Origin: Candidatus Poribacteria bacterium
Lineage (GTDB): Bacteria; Poribacteria; WGA-4E; WGA-3G
Assembly (NCBI GenBank): GCA_003635255.1
Contig: PYJC01000008.1
Location: 1 to 32,149 of the forward strand
DNA length: 32,149 nt
Reading direction: 5' to 3'
This document shows, in pieces, positions 8,529 to 15,921 of this stretch. The translations under genes and the position numbers were made by a program. How positions within the stretch are numbered: position 1 is the first letter of the stretch; the number at the start of each line of letters is the position of its first letter. A model generated the notes under the pieces. It was not told the origin of the DNA and searched no databases. It was given only the letters and a program-made list of their open reading frames with translations.

Positions 8529-8578
8529 TGTAACCTTTTCTTGAGCTCACGTTATAAGTATATATTAAGTAAGGGCTT
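8529..8578 (+). promoter_or_regulatory. Second copy of the shared promoter-like block
   Basis: TGTAACCTTTTC, CACGTTATAAG, TATATATTAA and AGGGCTT match the block at 4990-5038 before the WD40-sigma gene. It lies 45-94 bp before the start codon of 8623, so this gene may have a second, ECF-type promoter downstream of the sigma70-type one. Confidence 0.4.
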
Positions 8579-8622
8579 CGGCTTTACATTTTGCGCAAAA
8601 TCAATCAATAAAGGAGTAGAAA

Positions 8623-9447
8623 ATGAAAAGAACCTACCTTCTGACGCTCATCGCGCTTTTTTCAGTCATGCTGATTGGGCACGCGAGCGCACAGATAATT
8701 TTTTTCGCTGATTTTGAAGCCAATTCCTCTGAAGCAGTACCAGATGCCAGCGTCAACGATCCAGCAAATTGGGTGTCGGAAAACGAAGGAACCATTTGGG
8801 CTGAGGCGACAGAATTCCCAGGGGGTGAGGGGGCGTTGCATCAAACTCAGGAGGGATGCGGTATCTCTGGTGACACACCACTGCCGGGAGTTGACAACTT
8901 CTCCGATGGCATCATCCAAGGTGTTTTTTCGTGGCAAGATGATGACAGCGTTGGATTCATGTTCCGTCGTGTCGGCGATGATAGAGGATACCTCGTCGTT
9001 TTTGGCTATAACGAAACACCACAAGTCATCATTGGAAGTCTCGCAGACGGATGCTGTCCGTCAGGAGAATGTCTCAGCGGTTGTAGCTGCGAAAATGGCG
9101 GCAATGAACTCGTCGGAGTTGACCACGGCTTAGGCGCAGATCTCACGCAAGACAACACTGTCGCCTATTTCGCACGTGTTCAGGTCACCGGAAGCCTCAT
9201 TGAGGTCTGGTATATGCCTTACGCTGATGCCCCGGATCTCTTCGCAGATTCCGAAGAACTCGGTGAGCCGGTCGCTACTTATGACGGCGCAGACGACCTT
9301 GGACCCGGCACTGTCGGTCTCTGGCATGAAAGTTGGGGCAATGGAAGAGTTGGTAGCGTCCTTGTTACTGGTCCAGGTGGAACCGTGGCTGTTGACCCAC
9401 ACGCCAAACTTTCCACAACGTGGGCGGACGTTAAGAACAGTTATTAG
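8623..9447 (+). CDS. Secreted jelly-roll-like protein with Cys cluster and KLxTTW C-terminal tail (paralogue A)
   Basis: 274 residues. A clear signal peptide (1-23) ends at ASA before QIIFFADFE. The mature part looks like a concanavalin/LamG-type beta-sandwich (alternating hydrophobic strands such as GYLVVFGYNE and IEVWYMPY), but no catalytic motif was recognised. A cysteine-rich loop, DGCCPSGECLSGCSCENG, is conserved in the paralogue at 9702. The last 18 residues (VDPHAKLSTTWADVKNSY) match the tails of that paralogue and of the two discoidin-like proteins at 14931 and 15922, suggesting a shared C-terminal targeting signal. The start is supported by AAAGGAG 8 bp upstream. Substrate and exact location are unknown; an exported or surface protein is the safe call. 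Confidence 0.75.
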   Translation: MKRTYLLTLIALFSVMLIGHASAQIIFFADFEANSSEAVPDASVNDPANWVSENEGTIWAEATEFPGGEGALHQTQEGCGISGDTPLPGVDNFSDGIIQGVFSWQDDDSVGFMFRRVGDDRGYLVVFGYNETPQVIIGSLADGCCPSGECLSGCSCENGGNELVGVDHGLGADLTQDNTVAYFARVQVTGSLIEVWYMPYADAPDLFADSEELGEPVATYDGADDLGPGTVGLWHESWGNGRVGSVLVTGPGGTVAVDPHAKLSTTWADVKNSY

Positions 9448-9491
9448 TCTCCTTCCCTAATATAGACTAATCCCCTAAATTCAACTGGCAT

Positions 9492-9523
9492 TGCAGGGCG
9501 GGGGTTCCAAACCCCGCCCTGCA
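9492..9523. repeat. Perfect 12-bp inverted repeat after paralogue A
   Basis: TGCAGGGCGGGG and CCCCGCCCTGCA flank an 8-nt loop. No T-run follows, so termination is possible but not shown; its core resembles the hairpins at 4783-4866. Another inverted repeat (GACGAGGTGCATT with AATGCCTCGTC) lies at about 9581-9637, before the next gene. Confidence 0.6.
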
Positions 9524-9701
9524 TCGCATAACTCATCTTTGTCGAGTGGGGTCAATGCCTCACCTAACACCACTTTAGTTTTACGACGAGGTGCATTTAT
9601 TGATATGGGTATCTAAGTGGTCCCCTAATGCCTCGTCCCCATACTGTTGCTTGCGAATAAACGGTAACACAACCCTTTCTGAGAATGGGGGAGATATTGC
9701 T

Positions 9702-10529
9702 ATGAAAACGCGTTTTTTTCTTTTGAGCCTCGCTTTGAGTCTATTTGTTTCGCTCCACGCCGCTGGGCAAGTTGTGTTTTATGCCGATTTTGAACCCGGT
9801 TCTAAGGCAGCAAAACCGAATGCCGATGTCAATAATGTCAAGAACTACAAACCGGAAAATGCTGGCACTATCTGGGCTGAGGGGGATTTTAACGGCGGCA
9901 AAATTGGCGGTAAAAAATCGATGACCCAAACCGGTGAGGGATGCGGAATATCCGGTAATACACCGCTCCCCGGTGTTAATAACTTCACTAACGGTGTTAT
10001 CCAAGTTGTCTTCTCCTTTGCCGATGATGATAGTTTTGGTGTTCAGTTCCGAAGGAAAGGCGACGATAAAGGCTATCTCGTCGTCTTCGGGTATAATGAA
10101 ACACCGAAAGTCATCCTCGGCGATCTTGCAGATGGGTGTTGTCCTTCCGGACAATGTCTCAGCGGCTGTGGCTGTGAAAACGGTGCTAAAGAATTAGAAA
10201 ATGTGGATCACGGCTTAGGCGGCGGACTGACACAAGACAACACTGTTCCCTATTTCGGACGCGTTGAAGTTCAGGGCAATAGCGTCAAAGTCTGGTATAT
10301 GGAACTAGCGGAAGTCAAAGATCTGTTTGCCCCCTCCAAGGATCTCGGGCCCCCAGTTCTTGACTCGGAAAAAGCCAATTACAAGAGTGCCGGCACTGTT
10401 GGAGTCTGGCACGAGAGTTGGGGCAATGGAAGAATCGACAGTATTCTCGTCACGGGGGGGACTGGATTTGATGTTGATGTCAAAGACAAACTCACTACTA
10501 TGTGGGGCGAGATCAAAACCGCTTACTAA
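9702..10529 (+). CDS. Secreted jelly-roll-like protein with KLxTTW C-terminal tail (paralogue B)
   Basis: 275 residues from the ATG at 9702, preferred over the upstream ATG at 9591. It has a GGGGGAG ribosome site 8 bp upstream, begins a normal signal peptide (MKTRFFLLSLALSLF, cleavage near residue 22) and then matches paralogue A. Conserved with A are DFE near the mature N-terminus, EGCGISG-TPLPGV, GYLVVFGYNETP, the cysteine cluster DGCCPSGQCLSGCGCENG, and WHESWGNGR near the end. The C-terminal tail is VDVKDKLTTMWGEIKTAY. It is probably exported and shares the role of A, which is unknown. The 254-bp gap between A and B suggests separate transcription or a processed message. Confidence 0.75.
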   Translation: MKTRFFLLSLALSLFVSLHAAGQVVFYADFEPGSKAAKPNADVNNVKNYKPENAGTIWAEGDFNGGKIGGKKSMTQTGEGCGISGNTPLPGVNNFTNGVIQVVFSFADDDSFGVQFRRKGDDKGYLVVFGYNETPKVILGDLADGCCPSGQCLSGCGCENGAKELENVDHGLGGGLTQDNTVPYFGRVEVQGNSVKVWYMELAEVKDLFAPSKDLGPPVLDSEKANYKSAGTVGVWHESWGNGRIDSILVTGGTGFDVDVKDKLTTMWGEIKTAY

Positions 10530-10567
10530 TAAGACGCAGGTTTGATATAAGAAATAGAGGATTCTAT

Positions 10568-10596
10568 AGTACAAAAAGGACTCCTTGTGGTATAAT
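10568..10596 (+). promoter_or_regulatory. Possible promoter of the enolase-family gene
   Basis: A perfect -10 TATAAT (10591-10596) is preceded at 17 bp by AGTACA, a poor -35 (three of six matches). It lies 96 bp before the start codon at 10692. Confidence 0.35.
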
Positions 10597-10691
10597 GAGG
10601 TAGACAAAACCTTTCCTAACCATTATACGCGACCAATATAATACGAGGTCCCCGGGCCTCACACCTTCGTTATCACCTAAGGAGTCCACTT

Positions 10692-11963
10692 ATGAAAGTC
10701 ACAAATGTTGAACGTGTAATTGTAGATGTTCCTTTCACCCCGCGTCAACAACAGATTACCACCCAAAGCGTCTCAACCGTTTACAACTGGTCGCTCCTTG
10801 AGTTGTGCAAGGTCACCACGGATACTGGACACGTCGGTTGGGGCGAGACGGTCATTCACTATACCTATTCCCGTGTCAGCGACGCAAGTGTTGAACGTGT
10901 GATCGGACAAAGTCCTGCTGAACTCATGAACGACGATTCGCTCGGTGCTGGCTTACAGATGGCACTCTTTGATGTCGTCGGCAAAATTCTGGAGGTACCC
11001 GTCTACCGACTCCTCGGAAATCAATGTCGAGACGCTGTCCCTATTTCGTGGTGGTCTATCGATTCTTCCCCAGAGAACTGGGCAGCGGAAGCCGCAGATG
11101 CCGTGGAAAACGGATATACCAGCTTCAAAAACAAGCCGCGCCCGTGGTGGGATATCGTCGCGCAGGTAGAAGCCGTCGCGAAAGTCGTACCCGCCGATTT
11201 CAAACTCGACCTCGATCCAAACGGTTCTTGGCGCGATGCGGAAACCGCTATCCCTGTCCTCCAAAAACTCGCCACACACCCAAACGTTGCGATGTTTGAG
11301 ACCCCCATTCCACAGAGCGATGTTGAAGGCAACAAGCAGATTCGCGAAACCGTCGGTTGTCAAATCGCTATGCATTTCGGGTCGCCACCCTATACGACTT
11401 GTATCCGTGAAGATGTATGCACTGGGTTTGTCATTGGTGGTGGCAAGTCGCAAGTGATGCGTGAAGGACAACTCAGTGCGGCAGCCGATATGCCGTTTTG
11501 GCTCCAAATCGTCGGCAACGGCTTGACAACGACCTGGGCAGGACACCTCGGCAGTGTGCTCACCCACGCGACATGGCCCGCAATTACCTGTATTAATCTC
11601 TATAGCGAGCATCTACTGACACAGCCTGTGCAAGTCGCAGACGGATGCCACAAAATCTCGGATGCCCCAGGGTTAGGCGTTGAAGTGGACGAAGACGCTG
11701 TCGAACGCTGCCGCGTGCCTGATGCGGAATTAGACACTGACGGCTACACGATCCATCCTGCACCACGCATCATCAAAACGGCTGTCTATCCTGATGGCAG
11801 CTGCATCCACATGGCAGGGGACGGCTTGAGTTATTTCAATGCCGGTAACGGCGAGGCACAAGTAGAAGGCGCGCGGCTGGAGTTAACTTTTGACGATGGC
11901 ACCGACGAATGGGCAGACCTCTTCGAGAAAGCACGCGAAACCCCTGTGCATGGAAAATGGTAA
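10692..11963 (+). CDS. Enolase-superfamily (mandelate racemase/muconate lactonizing enzyme-like) protein
   Basis: 423 residues with an N-terminal capping domain (about 1-120) and a barrel domain. Family landmarks visible are the K-x-K pair at 146/148 (SFKNKPRP), metal ligand region D175-P-N177-G (LDLDPNGSW) and E203 (MFETPIP). The third metal-ligand position, normally Glu in an I-A-x-D-E motif, reads I-A-M-H-F (225-229), so either His228 substitutes or the site is altered. The later part, EDVCTGFVIGGG and FWLQIVGNGLTT, resembles a subgroup I associate with Planctomycetes-like genomes. A sugar-acid dehydratase or epimerase role is typical of the superfamily but is not shown here. The start has AAGGAG upstream. 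Substrate unknown. Confidence 0.8.
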   Translation: MKVTNVERVIVDVPFTPRQQQITTQSVSTVYNWSLLELCKVTTDTGHVGWGETVIHYTYSRVSDASVERVIGQSPAELMNDDSLGAGLQMALFDVVGKILEVPVYRLLGNQCRDAVPISWWSIDSSPENWAAEAADAVENGYTSFKNKPRPWWDIVAQVEAVAKVVPADFKLDLDPNGSWRDAETAIPVLQKLATHPNVAMFETPIPQSDVEGNKQIRETVGCQIAMHFGSPPYTTCIREDVCTGFVIGGGKSQVMREGQLSAAADMPFWLQIVGNGLTTTWAGHLGSVLTHATWPAITCINLYSEHLLTQPVQVADGCHKISDAPGLGVEVDEDAVERCRVPDAELDTDGYTIHPAPRIIKTAVYPDGSCIHMAGDGLSYFNAGNGEAQVEGARLELTFDDGTDEWADLFEKARETPVHGKW

Positions 11964-11993
11964 AGTTTGTATCACTACTCTTTTCTCTTTACT

Positions 11994-12025
11994 GGCGGGT
12001 GTTTCTTATAGGAACCCCGCCTTTC
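11994..12025 (+). terminator. Terminator-like hairpin
   Basis: GGCGGG-t-GTTTC pairs with GGAACCCCGCC around TTATA, 31 bp after the stop codon, and is followed by a short CTTTCC. The stem is strong but the T-tract is poor. Confidence 0.45.
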
Positions 12026-12030
12026 CGCAT

Positions 12031-12123
12031 CCGCAATCCTGAAAATCCTCTAATCCTGCCAATCCTGATTCAGACGAATTGAACAATTAACAACTGGTAA
12101 CTGAGTACTGATAACTGAAAACC
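12031..12123. repeat. AATCCTG and ACTGATAACTGA low-complexity repeats
   Basis: Four AATCCTG/AATCCTC words (about 12031-12070) are followed by the ACTGGTAACTGAGTACTGATAACTG string found in variants elsewhere in the window. No gene is present. Confidence 0.55.
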
Positions 12124-12193
12124 ACTTGCTTCTACACCATATATCTGCTAAAATCAAGAGGCATTCTACGGATTTGAAAGAGGCGGATTAACA

Positions 12194-14116
12194 TTGACTG
12201 CTCTCCCCCAACAGCGCGCCCTCACATGGCGTGTCCTATGCATCTTCGCTATTACCGCACCGATTAACTGCTATTTCCTCATCCAGATGGAAGTGGTACG
12301 TTACACCTTTCCGACATGGGTCGTCCCACTCTCCAATGTCATCTTCATCCTCACCGCAGTTATGGTGATTAACGCTGTCATCCGTCTCCTAAACAGTAAT
12401 GTCGCTCTTGGACAGGGCGAACTCTTACTGCTTTACGTGACACTCAGTTTCGCCACAACGCTCGCTGGATGCGATGTCTTACAAGCGATCCTCTCTGTGC
12501 TTGGACACAGTTTCTGGTTCGCAACAGAAGAAAACGAATGGCGTACCCTATTTTGGCATCATCTCCCGCAATGGCTCACTGTTTCAGATAGAGACGCACT
12601 CCGCGGCTACTACCACGGCGAATCGAGTCTATATCGTCCGCTTCATTTACAGGTTTGGCTACCGGTAATAGGGGCATGGTTGTTGCTTTTCGGGGTGATC
12701 GCATTTATCTTTCTCTGCCTCAACACCATCCTCCGTCGGCAGTGGGCACAACGCGAACGTCTCACTTTCCCAATTATTCAACTCCCACTGGCGATGACGG
12801 ATCCGAAATCCGGTTTCTTCCGAAACAAACGGATGTGGGTCGGCTTCGGGATTGCCGCGGGGATCAGCCTATTCAATGGGTTAAGCCATCTCTATCCCGT
12901 CCTTCCGCATATCCCTGTAACACGCCGTTTCTTTAGATTCCACGAACCCCCCTTCAGTTACTACGGCACTATCATCACCGCCTTTTATCCGTTCGCTATC
13001 GGCATTATGTTCCTTATGCCCTTGGATGTCCTCTTTTCGACAACCTTGTTCTATTTCCTCTATCGAAACGAAGTCGCTTTAGCGCAAGCCGTCGGGTGGA
13101 ATGCTATTCCACGCTTCCCTTACCTTAACGAACAGACGATTGGGGCTTTTGTGGGACTCTGTTTTTTCTTCGGTTGGACCGGTAAACGACATTTTAGTGC
13201 CGTTCTGAAAAGCGTGCTGCCTTCCCGCGGACGAGAACCGCCGCCACAACAGTACGATGAACCAATGCCGTATCGGGTGGCTGTTTGGGGATTTGGCCTC
13301 GGTATCCTGCTCTTCGCGTTTCTCCTCTACAAAGCAGGTATGGCACCTTGGCTCGCGATCACTTTCGCTATCTTGTTCCTCATAACACCACTGGTGACGA
13401 CGCGCATCCGGGCAGAATCGGGTATCTTTGTACACGCCTACCACTGGCAGGCACCCCGATACATCTTAAACACGATCTTGGGAACGCACCGCCTCGGGGC
13501 ACAGAACTTGACGGCGCTCTCGGTCTGCTTTTTCAACCGAGATTACCGTCCACAACAGATGCCGCACCAGTTGGAGGCTTTTAAAATTGCCGAACTCGCC
13601 AATATTAACCAACGTCGGATGCTCCTGACCATTATCATTGCCACTATTTTCGGGGTATTTGTCGCCTTCTGGGTACAACTCCATCTCTATTACCAGTTCG
13701 GTGCCGATTCCGGCTACTTCGGACCGTGGGCACTCGGCTACGGTAGACAATACTTCAATCGATTGACGAACTGGATTACCTATCCGCTCAGTACAGACTG
13801 GATCGGTGTGATATTCATGGGCATCGGCTTCTCTGTCATGATGGTGCTGACATATCTGCGGGTGAAATTCTTCTGGCTACCCCTGCATCCACTCGGTTAC
13901 GTCATGGCGAGCAACCAAGAGATGTCGGACCTCTGGATTCCGCTGCTCATCGCATTGACCCTAAAATGGCTCATCCTCCGGCACGGGGGCATCCAGAGTT
14001 ATCGGCGTGTCATCCCATTCTTCTTAGGGTTAGTCCTCGGCGATTACCTGATGGGCAGCACATGGAGCCTCCTAAACGTCCTCCTAAACACAACCATGTA
14101 TCAGTTCTACCCGTAG
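12194..14116 (+). CDS. Polytopic membrane protein, DUF6785/DUF6784-like
   Basis: 640 residues, starting with TTG; AAAGAGG lies about 10 bp upstream and no ATG fits better. Roughly a dozen hydrophobic segments are visible, among them the N-terminal VLCIFAITAPINCYFLI, then LLLLYVTLSFATTLAG, a long one near 157-177, and several in the last third. Conserved-looking loops include QRERLTFPIIQLPLAM and TRIRAESGIFVHAYHW. The pattern matches a family I recall as DUF6785, common in Planctomycetes-like bacteria and of unknown function; an oligopeptide-transporter-like role is sometimes suspected. It follows the enolase-like gene by 230 bp, so an uptake-plus-catabolism link is possible but unsupported. 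Confidence 0.65.
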   Translation: MTALPQQRALTWRVLCIFAITAPINCYFLIQMEVVRYTFPTWVVPLSNVIFILTAVMVINAVIRLLNSNVALGQGELLLLYVTLSFATTLAGCDVLQAILSVLGHSFWFATEENEWRTLFWHHLPQWLTVSDRDALRGYYHGESSLYRPLHLQVWLPVIGAWLLLFGVIAFIFLCLNTILRRQWAQRERLTFPIIQLPLAMTDPKSGFFRNKRMWVGFGIAAGISLFNGLSHLYPVLPHIPVTRRFFRFHEPPFSYYGTIITAFYPFAIGIMFLMPLDVLFSTTLFYFLYRNEVALAQAVGWNAIPRFPYLNEQTIGAFVGLCFFFGWTGKRHFSAVLKSVLPSRGREPPPQQYDEPMPYRVAVWGFGLGILLFAFLLYKAGMAPWLAITFAILFLITPLVTTRIRAESGIFVHAYHWQAPRYILNTILGTHRLGAQNLTALSVCFFNRDYRPQQMPHQLEAFKIAELANINQRRMLLTIIIATIFGVFVAFWVQLHLYYQFGADSGYFGPWALGYGRQYFNRLTNWITYPLSTDWIGVIFMGIGFSVMMVLTYLRVKFFWLPLHPLGYVMASNQEMSDLWIPLLIALTLKWLILRHGGIQSYRRVIPFFLGLVLGDYLMGSTWSLLNVLLNTTMYQFYP

Positions 14117-14127
14117 TCGTGATTTAT

Positions 14128-14376
14128 GTAGCATAAACTGTTAGTTTGGGTTTCCAGTCTGAATGCCTGTTATAGCAGGGCTATTTAGTTCTCGGTTTTT
14201 TCGTCCAATTTTGGCCCCCCAGGCCCCGTAGGTGCGGTTTGCAACCGCACCGGACTTGAAAAAGAAGATTCAAAAATTTAGAAAATCCGATAATTTATCT
14301 AAAACTAAATCGCCCTGCCTGTTATAGGCATTCAGACTGTTTGAGAGCGCCCTATTAATTATCGATTTTACTATAA
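14128..14376. repeat. Palindromic dispersed repeat, interrupted by a MITE
   Basis: Outer sequence GTAGCATAAACTGTTAGTTT, then CAGTCTGAATG before and GCATTCAGACTG after the insertion, then TTTGAGAG and TTTACTATAATT. An uninterrupted copy stands at 21124-21221. The repeat lies between the convergent genes 12194-14116 and archease. Confidence 0.75.
14176..14317. mobile_element. 142-bp MITE with 15-bp TIRs and a 10-bp target duplication
   Basis: The left end CAGGGCTATTTAGTT and the right end AACTAAATCGCCCTG are inverted repeats (14 of 15 match). They are flanked by identical direct repeats CCTGTTATAG (14166-14175 and 14318-14327). The empty site, with a single CCTGTTATAG, is visible in the intact repeat copy at 21159-21168. 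The element codes for no protein and carries an internal GGTGCGGTT-tgc-AACCGCACC hairpin. The CAGGG end and 10-bp duplication recall the ISAs1 group, but that assignment is tentative. Confidence 0.85.
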
Positions 14377-14796
14377 TTACAAATCAAAAATTACCTGAGC
14401 AAACCAACTCCCATCCCCCTTTTGAACAACCTCTAACTGATGATACGTAACACTCTTAATCTCGGTATAGACCTCGTGTTTATCAAAATTTACCGGTTCC
14501 CCGTAGACTATCGCCGACATCTCCGTTTCGCTACATTGCTGGATTTCTGCGCGTTTAAAGAAAACCTCTTCTGTCTCATGCCGAAAAATGAGTTCATCAA
14601 GCCAGCCTACAAATAGTTCCTCCACAGACTCAGCCGTGAGATGAATCTCTATTGATGCCGTCTCATCAATCGTCTCCACAACCGCGATCGTCTCAAAGAG
14701 CCCTTGCGCTGCATGCGTCAAAAGTTCCGATAGATTCTTGCCGCTAACCACCAACCCCATATCCGCTGTATGTTCAAGGTATTCATAAGGTTTCAC
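14377..14796 (-). CDS. Archease
   Basis: 139 residues, the usual archease length, with the family's landmarks: an N-terminal EYLEHTADMGL (metal-binding Asp in HTAD), VEELFVGWLDELI in the middle, EIKSVTYHQLEV and the C-terminal Asp in VIFDL. Archease activates the RNA ligase RtcB by promoting its guanylylation, for tRNA splicing or RNA repair. No rtcB lies in the window. The start is GTG with GGAG 7 bp upstream. It sits downstream of the two secreted discoidin-like genes on the same strand but is separated from them by a terminator. Confidence 0.9.
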   Translation of the reverse strand: MKPYEYLEHTADMGLVVSGKNLSELLTHAAQGLFETIAVVETIDETASIEIHLTAESVEELFVGWLDELIFRHETEEVFFKRAEIQQCSETEMSAIVYGEPVNFDKHEVYTEIKSVTYHQLEVVQKGDGSWFAQVIFDL

Positions 14797-14863
14797 TATG
14801 ATGCTCCATCATCACCAGCATTTCTTTTCACCCGCAACATCATACCCTGAAAATCCGATCCTA

Positions 14864-14904
14864 TGAAAAACGGCTCAAACCCAGTTATTACCGGATTCAA
14901 GCCG
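14864..14904 (-). terminator. Rho-independent terminator of discoidin-like gene 1
   Basis: On the minus strand CGGCTTGAATCCGGT-aata-ACTGGGTTTGAGCCG forms a 15-bp stem with G-U pairs and a 4-nt loop, followed by TTTTTCAT. It lies 27 bp after the stop codon. Confidence 0.85.
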
Positions 14905-14930
14905 ATTTAGAAAATGTCTGGTATTTGCGC

Positions 14931-15626
14931 TTATCGGGCGTTTTTGATGCTGCCCCATGTGGTTGCGAGCTTGGATATGGGGTCTACGGGAAAACTATCA
15001 TCGCCGAAGTACTCAATTTCGCCAATCTGAAAGTACGCGCCATTCGGGTTCGATGCGGTGTCAAAAGTGACATGCCGAAAAAATCGATACCCAACTTTTT
15101 GCTTGTCGTAATCTTTCCCTGCCTCAAAAAGGACGACTTGCAGTCGCTGATCCCAAAAGCTCTTCCCGTCGTGTGCAAAGATGGTCTCAAACTTCTTGCC
15201 GTCGACCGACCCCTGAACTTCCCACACTGTCGGGTCCCTCGCGGGCACATCGTTCGCTGAAGATACAGTGAAGTGCGTCAATGCGTACGGCTCATCAAAC
15301 TCAGCCGTTACGTATAGACCTTCCTTCGGAATGCCGCCTCCCTTTCCGCAGCACCATTTGTCATTGATGGGACCCAAGCGGTTATCGAAGACATTAAACG
15401 AAAATTCACCGCCCCCGAAACCGGGTTCCTCGTTAGATGAGAATTTGGCATCGTAACCCTTATCTTCGTCAGGCTCACCATCGTCTTCTGGGTCGGTTAG
15501 GTCTCCTCCGAGCAGGGACCCTGTTCCTGTTCCCAGGACTTCCTCCGCCTGTGCTATGTCGCTCGTGCTGATAACACAATAGGCGATCATCAACACAAAT
15601 CCTGCTAATACCATCATAATTTTCAT
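14931..15626 (-). CDS. Secreted discoidin-like (F5/8C-type) protein with KLxTTW tail, copy 1
   Basis: 231 residues from the ATG at 15626, chosen over a TTG nine bases upstream because AGGAG then sits at a proper distance (10 bp). A signal peptide (MKIMMVLAGFVLMIAYCVIS) ends near AQA at residue 27. The mature protein has an acidic, DPEDDGEPDEDKGY-type N-terminal segment. A beta-sandwich resembling F5/8 type C or galactose-binding domains follows (FDEPYALTHFTVSSANDVPARD, WEVQGSVDGKKFETI, FRHVTFDTA, IGEIEYFGDD). The conserved KWCCGKGGG may hold a disulfide. The last 18 residues, VDPISKLATTWGSIKNAR, are the shared tail. It may bind sugar or another extracellular ligand; no enzyme motif was seen. 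Confidence 0.75.
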   Translation of the reverse strand: MKIMMVLAGFVLMIAYCVISTSDIAQAEEVLGTGTGSLLGGDLTDPEDDGEPDEDKGYDAKFSSNEEPGFGGGEFSFNVFDNRLGPINDKWCCGKGGGIPKEGLYVTAEFDEPYALTHFTVSSANDVPARDPTVWEVQGSVDGKKFETIFAHDGKSFWDQRLQVVLFEAGKDYDKQKVGYRFFRHVTFDTASNPNGAYFQIGEIEYFGDDSFPVDPISKLATTWGSIKNAR

Positions 15627-15856
15627 GCCGTTCAATCTCCTATAGAAATAAATCTCACTTTTACGTGAGTTTCGCGTTAAGTAGGTAAGTTTGAATAAAC
15701 TGCACCCATTTTACCATAACCCAAATTACTATTACAAAATTTTAGACGAGTATCTACCGTTTTTGGTTGAAAATACAAGGAATTTTTTTCTAATTCTGGT
15801 GTGCTATCGCACCCTGCTCCTGCGATGCTCGTTTATTAGAAAAAAATGAAACTATG

Positions 15857-15895
15857 AAAAACGGCTCAAACCCAGTTATTACCGGATTCAAGCCG
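15857..15895 (-). terminator. Rho-independent terminator of discoidin-like gene 2
   Basis: The 34-nt hairpin (15862-15895) is identical to that at 14871-14904, followed by TTTTCATAG on the minus strand, 26 bp after the stop codon of 15922-16623. Confidence 0.85.
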
Positions 15896-15921
15896 ATTTG
15901 GAAAATGTCCGATATTTGCGT

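Noticed and set aside
9591..9701. Upstream ATG start for the second jelly-roll gene
   Set aside because: It would put 37 residues before a normal signal peptide; the ATG at 9702 has a good ribosome site and matches the paralogue.
15783..15846. 12-bp inverted repeat TTTTTTTCTAAT/ATTAGAAAAAAA as a terminator
   Set aside because: Long 40-nt loop and A/T-only arms; it lies in the spacer upstream of copy 1 and is better left as an unexplained inverted repeat.
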